A DNA stretch of 64,000 bases from NCBI GenBank assembly GCA_947683425.1, contig CANTUQ010000031.1, positions 10,042,501 through 10,106,500 on the forward strand, written 5' to 3'. Below, piece after piece: positions 57,807 through 64,000 of this stretch; within the stretch, counting starts at the first letter, position 1, and every line of letters starts with the position of its first letter. The DNA comes from Excoecaria cochinchinensis. Its lineage: Eukaryota; Streptophyta; Magnoliopsida; Malpighiales; Euphorbiaceae. The position numbers and the translations under genes were made by a program. The notes under the pieces are model-generated. The model ran no database searches and was not told the DNA's origin. It saw nothing but the letters and a program-made list of their open reading frames with translations.

Positions 57807-58830
57807 ATAGAGTCAGTGCGTGGATCCCTTGTGGGGTCAGTTCAGAGTGCTAATCCCCAAGAGCAAGATCCTTTAGTTTCTGGTCTTGCTCAGCCAGCTA
57901 AGGTATAGCCTGAGGCCCCAGCTATTCCTTTTGAGGCCATGCTCAAGATATCTTAGGATATGGCTAGAGTTCTGGAAAGAGTTATAGCACCGAGAGCTCC
58001 AATTGAGAGTATGAGGAAGTTTGGAGCCGAGGACTTTTATGGGACGAGTTTTGATGAATCTGATAAGGCACAGCTATGGTTTGAGAAGGTTCAAAGAGTG
58101 CTTGAGGAGATTCGGTGTCCCCAGGATAGGGAGGTAGACTGTGTAGTGTCACTTCTGCAGGGTTCAGCCTATGATTGGTGGAAATTGGTTCTTAGGCATC
58201 CACAGATTCCTTACCCAATGATGTGGGAGTTCTTTGAGAGAGAGTTTCATAACAAATATGTGACTAAGACATATAAGGAGGCTAAATGGACACAGTTTTT
58301 GCATCTTAAGCAGAGAGCCCTATCGGTGGCAGATTATGAGAAGGAATTCAGTAAGCTTAGTAAATATGCACCGTTGGGGGTTCTCACTGAAGAGTTTAGA
58401 TGTCAGCATTTTGAAGCAGATTTGAATGAGTCTCTTAAAGCTATGTTGATTTCTTTGATGTCTTCTTCAAATGTTAGCTACTATCAAATTGTGCAGGCGG
58501 CTATGCGAGTGGAACATTCAGAGACTACATTAAGAGAAAGAGCTCAAAGGAGGAATCCTTCTCATGGAGACTCATCCTCAGGGAAGGAATCCTCAAGTGA
58601 ATTCTCCGTATGAGTCTTCTGCTAGTCCTGCTATGAGAGGAAGAAAGCAAGGATCTTCTTAGGGGTCTTGTGCAGGTAGGGGTGCATCGAGTGGTAGAGG
58701 CGATGTAGTGCCACAGTGTTCGCACTGTAATAAACGCCATTGGGGCGAGTGTTGTTGGTTGACAGGAGGATGTTTTAGATGTGGAATCACAAACCATTTT
58801 TTTGGCCAATTATCCAAATTTGTATGAGAA
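57807..58830 (+). pseudogene. gag of element G, degraded
   Basis: The frame equivalent to element A's gag starts at 57807 with ATA in place of ATG (then ESVRGSL). Two TAG codons near 57906 and 57954 replace Gln codons. The core is open from 57960 to 58610 (MARVLERVIAPRAPI, GAEDFYGTSF, LLQGSAYDWWKLV, LKQRALSVADYEKEF), then a stop and frameshift. A His/Cys segment (CSHCNKRHWGEC, about 58708-58743) and the first half of the knuckle (CFRCG) follow in another frame; the second half is deleted or shifted near 58795. Confidence 0.9.
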
Positions 58831-60796
58831 AACCCAAGGACAGCATGAGGCTAGTCGAGTGGGATCTAATGCCCCTCAGTTTAGTCGTGGTCGAGGAAAA
58901 GGACGAGGTTATGGTGGACGGTCTAGAGAAGGAGCTTCCTTTGGGACAATGGATCGACCTCCAGTTGCGCCAGCTAGGGCATATGCAATGAGAGCTCGGG
59001 ATGAGCAAGATGCGCCAAAAGTGATTGCCGATAAGTTTCTACTCTTTGATACTGAATTGCATGCTCTAATAGATCCTAGTTTGACACACTCATATTTGTG
59101 TTCTAATAAGTTATGTGCTAATTTGTCTTATACTTCTGAGTTAGATTATGAGATTTGTGTAACCAGTCCATTAGATCATAGTGTTAATGTAAGTAGAGTG
59201 TATAAGAATTGTCCTTTGATGGTACAAAGTAAAGAGTTCCCAGTGGATTTTATTAGTCTGCCTTTTCATGAGTTCGACTTAATTTTAGGTATGGATTTCT
59301 TGTGTAAGCACCGGGTTGTGGTTGATTGTCATAGAAAAATGGTTGCGCTCAAAGGTAGTGAACAGTCGTCACTGATAGTGAGAGGTTTGGGTTCGGATTC
59401 TTCGCATAATGTGATTTCAGCTATGCAAACTAGGCGGTTTATAAGAAAAGGGTGTAAGGCTTATTTGGCTTTTGTTTTAGATTCTAGGCGGAGTCAAGTG
59501 AAGATTCAAGATATTTCGATAGTGAATGAGTTTATGGATGTGTTTCCGTAAAAGTTCTGGGTTTGCCACTAGAGCGAGAGGTAGAGCTATCCAGAGAGAT
59601 TACGCCGGGTACTACTCCTATTTCTAAAGCACCTTATCGAATGGCTCCAGTAGAATTGAGAGAGATAAAAAGTAAATTGCAGAAGCTATTGGATAAAGGC
59701 TTTATTAGACCTAGCGTTTCTCCATGGGGTGCTCCGGTGTTATTTATTAAGAAAGACGGCACCCTAAGGATGTGTATCGACTACAGACAAATTAACATGG
59801 TCACAGTAAAGAATAAGTATCCATTGCCTAGGACTGAAGATTTGTTTAATCAGTTAAGAGGAGCCCAAGTGTTTTCCGAGATAGACTTGAGGTCCGAATA
59901 TTATCAAATTCGGGTGAAAGATGTGGATGTGGCTAAGATTGCTTTTAGGATGAGGTATGGCCATTATGAGTTTTTAATGATGCCGTTTGGATTGACAAAT
60001 GCTCCTGCGGCTTTTATGGATCTGATGAACAGAGTGTTTAGGCCATATCTTGACCGATTTGTGGTTGTGTTTATCGGCAACATTTTGGTATATTCGAAGG
60101 ATGAGAGTGAACATGAAGAGCATTTGCGGGTTGTGCTTCAAGTCTTGAGAGAAAACCAATTATTTGGAAAGCTCAGTAAATGTGACTTTTGGTGGAAGGA
60201 GGTGTCTTTCTTAGGGCATATCGTCTCCTCGGAAGGTATCCGAGTGGATCCATCTAAAGTTGAGGCAATTGTGAATTGGAAACCACCTCGAAATGTACCG
60301 AAAGTAAGAATTTTTCTAGGTTTAGCTGGGTATTACAGGCAGTTTGTGAAATGGTTTTCAGTCATTGCTTCACCATTGATTAAGCTACTTAGGAAAGAAG
60401 TTAAGTTCGAGTAGACTAGCAAGTGTCAAGCCAATTTTGAGTAGTTGAAGGAGATGTTAATTGAGGCTCTTGTACTTACTCAACCCATTTTGGGTAAATA
60501 GTATACTATATACAGTGATGCATCAGGTATTGGACTTGGTTGCATTTTTTATGTAGGATGGGAAGGTAATAGCTTATGTGTCTAGGTAGCTGAAGCCTTA
60601 CGAGCAGAATTACCCGACACATGACTTGGAATTGGCTACGGTAGTGTTTGCCCTTAAGATATGGCGACATTACCTGTATGGGGAGACGTTTAGGATTTTC
60701 ATTGATCATAAGAGTTTAAAGTATCTCCTCACTTAGAAAGAGCTAAATTTGAGACAATGGCTATAGTTAGTTGTTCAAGGATTATGATTGTATCTT
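58831..60796 (+). pseudogene. pol of element G, truncated in RNase H, RT active site lost
   Basis: 58781-59551 holds a Gly/Arg-rich gag tail, the ARAYAMRARDEQDAP linker and protease, where the active-site motif is DPSLTHS instead of DPGSTHS, then ILGMDFL. A stop at 59549 and a frameshift lead to RT at 59563-60411. It is long and well preserved, but the catalytic FIDD is FIGN (60070-60081), removing both aspartates. After stops at 60412, 60441 and 60499, RNase H pieces follow (YSDASGIGLG near 60515, HDLELATVVFALKIW near 60622, DHKSLKYL near 60704). At about 60796 the sequence switches to repeat J, so integrase and chromodomain are missing. Confidence 0.9.
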
Positions 60797-61996
60797 TGAT
60801 GACGCGACCTCAGCAAGTGTACTGAATCGGCAAGTAATATAGTGGGGTAAAATTAGGACCCCGAATTATCGTACCCAAGGGATTGTGTGAACAAGTAATG
60901 AAAATCAAATGTATGCTAAACAATTCCCAATTGTTTAAATTGATTGAGTATCTATTGATTAAAAATAAAGAAATTAAACAACGAAAAGGCAAATCAAAAT
61001 AAATGAATTAAAACGATAGTAAAAATTTGGGTAAAAATAAATTGATGGCAAAATTTAACAAGCAAAGAACTCAAAATAGAAAAACGTTGCTCGGGTTCAC
61101 TCATCCACCCCATACGCAAATGTGAATAAAATTAATCCAAGAATCAAATATGAAAGAAATCGGGATAACCCTCTTAACCCAGGCTTCCCAATCCGGAGCC
61201 AGCTACTCTAATTACATAACATCCCAATCCGGAGTTAGCCATATAACTAGCATATGCACGGTTCTAAAATCCTAAGTTCGGCTTATTTTCCCAATACGGA
61301 GTCAAACAACCCAGAACTTAATTATCTCACTCGCCATTCTATTCTTAAATCATAAAATTCTGCACTTCTAGATTTCCAATCGGAGTCGTCCAAAAGATAC
61401 AGCATGAATGATAAAAACTGAATATAAATAATCATGGCATCCAATCCATACAACTCAATAACCAACAAAGATACATGAAATAAATCATTCATCATAACTG
61501 GAAATTAACTTGAGAAAATAAATCCCATGAATTAACAATAAGAATCAGTGAAATAAACCATTCAATCATATATTTAATTTCGAAAGATGTTCAGAATTCA
61601 CATCATGGGTAGGGGATTCAACGATCCCCCAAACAACTAAAAGACTACTCACGATCCATTACAAAATCAAAAGGAAAAAGGAAAGAATACACGCAGAAAT
61701 TCATGAAGGAGTAAATCCCGGTTGAATCCCACTTTCTTCGATCTCCTTCTTCGAATCTTCGACGCAGAAAAATTCTGGAAATTCTGATGTAAAAACTGTG
61801 TATTGAAATTAAACTATGTGTTTCAAATGTAAAACTCTTTATTTGTAATTTGATTATAAACACAAAATTGAAAAACTAAATTAAGAACAATAGAAAAGCT
61901 TCTAAAAATTATAGATCTAAAACCCTAATTTGAAAATAGGTTGAAAAATACGACGCCCCCTCCAAACAGAAAACTTGTCTTTTTATATTCTGAGGG

Positions 61997-62400
61997 GTTA
62001 CGGTGGCACCCAAATGGTTGTCACTGTGAGGTTGCCAAGGAAGTGATTCTGCCTTGCGCACAGGAAATGGGTCATAGTGGCGACCAAATTTGTTGCCACC
62101 GTGAGATACTCAACTTTCGCTTCTGTCCAGAAATTTGTTATGTCACGGTGACAATGGATTCCTTTGCCACCGTGAGGTACCTTCTCAAATGATTTTGCCT
62201 TGGTGAGTTTTATGTCACGGTGACAGCTAGATAGGTTGCCACCATGAGGTACTTCTTGCTTGCATTCTGCCCAATTGAAGAAATATGTCACGGTCACAAC
62301 AACATTGGTTGTGACCATGACCCATGGTATGCCCAGCTACTGTTTTTTAATCCTTTGAATGTCACGGTCACAACCAGTTTCGTTGCGACCGTGAGGTACC
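61997..62400. repeat. palindrome array in repeat J, 73-bp period, CACGGTG class
   Basis: Six units start at about 61999, 62072, 62143, 62215, 62288 and 62362 (spacings 73, 71, 72, 73 and 74). Stems are TCACGGTGACAATG- or TCACGGTCACAAC-type, closed by GTTGCCACCGTGAGGTAC or a variant. Linkers carry ATTCTGCC, TTCTGTCC or TTTTGCC, as in arrays D and H. Confidence 0.9.
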
Positions 62401-63692
62401 TAGAAAAATTTCTGCAAACAAAATTCAACTTCATCATAAATGCTAACCAAAATGCATAAAAATTCTAACTTCACTAAGATTGACAAAATTAATCTAAAGT
62501 AAGCATGACATGACAATAAACACCATTAAACACCCATAAATCATATGAAAATACTATCAAAACTAAATACTAAATTGAAGTTATCAAAATACCCCACACT
62601 TAAACTTTGCTCATCCTTGAGTAAATGAATTATCCACATTCCTGAAATTTCAAACTCTAACTAGAGAATAAGAAAACTTAACAACAATCATATCATTAAG
62701 TAGAATAGTCTTAACCACAAATTCTCAAATCAGCTAATATCAATAAATTTCACGTGTGTGTGCGCTAGGCTAAAAACAAATTTTCTCTTTTCCAAACAAA
62801 ACAACCAACACAATTCAGCAATTGAGCAAATGAAATGAATAAGTAAATAAATTGCATATTGGTTACGCACTTGCAACTCAGGGTAATCATAAGCGTCTCC
62901 TTTAGCTCCGGAACCACAAGGGTCATCTCCACTAAAAAACTCAAGCTAAGAGCAGGATCATTAAGACTTAAACCAAGGTTGAAATGCTAGGTTAAATGGT
63001 AAAATAAGAGTGTAACAAAGAAAAATGCATAGTACGCTTTTAGCATACCAAATCAACTCAACGGGGCTAGCAACGAAAATTATGCATGCAGGTAGGTGAA
63101 AAGTCATTTAAAGTGGTTATCAAAGAAAATTTTGACTAAATCATGTCCTGAACCTGCTTAAGTTGTTATAACGTTTCGAAGGGTGATGAGGAAAGTTCTA
63201 ACTATCCTAAAATTCCATCATTCAAAAACTATCACACACTAGATTTTTTTCAGTTTTTCGCAAACAAGCCTATAGTGCATAAAAGATTAGAAATTACAAG
63301 ATATATGACTAATTGAGATTAATTTGTTGCTAAAACTTTCAACTACTCTCTTGCTAGGATCAATTATTAAGATAATTCCTTCTCAAATTAAAGTTCAAAA
63401 CATTCACAACAGGAATAACTAGAGGCAAACTAAACTAAGATAGGAAAATTCAGACAACCACAATTGAGTACACAAAACTAAAAGAAAAGAAAACATGCAA
63501 ATATCAAAAAATAAATAAAACATAAAATATGCAAATAAAATAAAATAAAATAAAACACAATAGCTATTAGTTACATATTAAGATGTTGTAGTTACTCCTC
63601 CTACCCCACACTTAATACCTTGTTGTCCTCAGCAAGTCAAATAATTACAAAACACAAATAAAATAAAAACAAAAGGTAGTGTGTCTCCTTGT

Positions 63693-63992
63693 TCAACTTT
63701 CTGGAGGTGGTGGAGGTGGGAAATGCGCATCAAAGCGTGCTGTCAATAAGGAGAGTCCCATTAGCACCTGATCCATTTGATATTGCATGGACACCATGTG
63801 CTCCATAATAGCACTGTACTGCTTAGAAGAGACATGATTAGGTTCTGGGGCTGGAGGTTTTGGAACTTTAGGGTCTTCCTCTTGCTCATGGGGCAAGCCT
63901 CCTAGACCTCGCTGTACTCGCTGCAGATACTCTTCGCGAGTAGTCAATCTATAGCTATCAGCTGTTGTCTCATCAGTCACGATGACCGTCAT
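63693..63992 (-). CDS. small hypothetical protein in repeat J
   Basis: An open frame of 99 codons starts MTVIVTDETTADSYRLTTRE, has a Gly/Glu/Pro-rich middle, then a predicted helix (QYSAIMEHMVSMQYQMDQVL) and a Pro-run end (PPPPPPES). A helix followed by a Pro-rich end is reminiscent of C-terminal parts of plant transposon-associated proteins, but I cannot name a family. It begins 8 bp from the window edge, so a longer frame upstream is possible. It could be the C-terminal exon of an element protein. Function unknown. Confidence 0.35.
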   Translation of the reverse strand: MTVIVTDETTADSYRLTTREEYLQRVQRGLGGLPHEQEEDPKVPKPPAPEPNHVSSKQYSAIMEHMVSMQYQMDQVLMGLSLLTARFDAHFPPPPPPES

Positions 63993-64000
63993 ATTCTTGA

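Larger units (their letters stand above)
60797..64000. repeat. J: LTR-type repeat of another gypsy group (Athila/Tat-like?), truncated by window edge
   Basis: Starts near GATGACGCGACCTCAGCAAG followed by TGTACTGAATCGGCAAGTAAT, a phrase I associate with plant LTRs of non-chromodomain gypsy elements. 61186-61385 has four CCAATCCGGAGT-type short repeats. 61997-62400 is a palindrome array. 62585-62625 and 63603-63640 have CCCCACACTTAA phrases followed by TTGCTCATCCTTGAG and TTGTCCTCAGCAAG. A minus-strand 99-codon frame lies at 63693-63992. No gag-pol domain is seen between 60797 and 63690. Clade and orientation are uncertain. Confidence 0.5.

Overview
The window is a piece of plant (angiosperm) nuclear genome made almost entirely of transposable elements. 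The evidence is Ty3/gypsy LTR retrotransposons of the chromodomain (Tekay/Del-like chromovirus) type, tRNA-iMet primer sites (TGGTATCAGAGC), decayed Tat/Ogre-like gypsy pieces and an endogenous pararetrovirus relic. I find no convincing host protein gene, tRNA, rRNA or CRISPR array. Letters A to J below name elements for this report only; they are not database families.

Layout. 1-664 is a chromovirus protease-RT fragment. 665-1150 is an LTR end on the minus strand. 1151-4710 is a decayed caulimovirid-like relic (primer site, movement protein, acidic linker, coat protein with CCHC finger) with no polymerase. 4711-7845 is LTR and gag-protease debris folded into a large inverted repeat. 7846-8541 and 54936-55391 are two parts of one LTR (F), split by element C. 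Element C (plus strand) runs from 8542 to 54935: its 5-bp target duplication CTTAT lies at 8537-8541 and again at 54936-54940. Its 5' LTR was blown apart by nested insertions: element A (8588-22151, target duplication TTTAC, itself holding solo LTR E at 18077-22059 with duplication AATAC); solo LTR D (24368-26914); and a B-family tandem (27156-46899) that contains Tat/Ogre-like debris (31212-41781) and the 3' end of another chromovirus, H (41782-44452). C's own gag-pol (47192-51778) and 3' LTR (51779-54935) follow. G (55392-60796, plus) is a 5' LTR with a broken gag-pol. J (60797-64000) is a different LTR-type repeat.

Relative ages follow from the nesting: F is older than C, C is older than A, D and B, and A is older than E. 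A is very young: both its LTRs are 2427 bp and I count five differences by eye. Its gag-pol is open apart from two in-frame TAG codons, so it is the only near-complete coding unit here.

The most unusual signal is in the LTRs. At least eight different LTRs carry, at the same relative place, an array of 16-40 bp palindromes. In D, H and J the monomer (about 73 bp, linker included) is recognisably the same although the LTR backbones differ. Other LTRs have different stems at other regular spacings (about 53 or 83 bp). Sister LTRs A and D share a backbone but carry different arrays. The same LTRs hold an intron-like segment (GTAAG donor, AG acceptor) followed by a short conserved reading frame with a K-G-K-E core and a stop, plus two conserved palindromes: AGGCATGCCT, and a CTAAGCG/CGCTTAG stem-loop. 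Together they look like a modular, fast-evolving LTR leader that I do not recognise from described retrotransposon parts.
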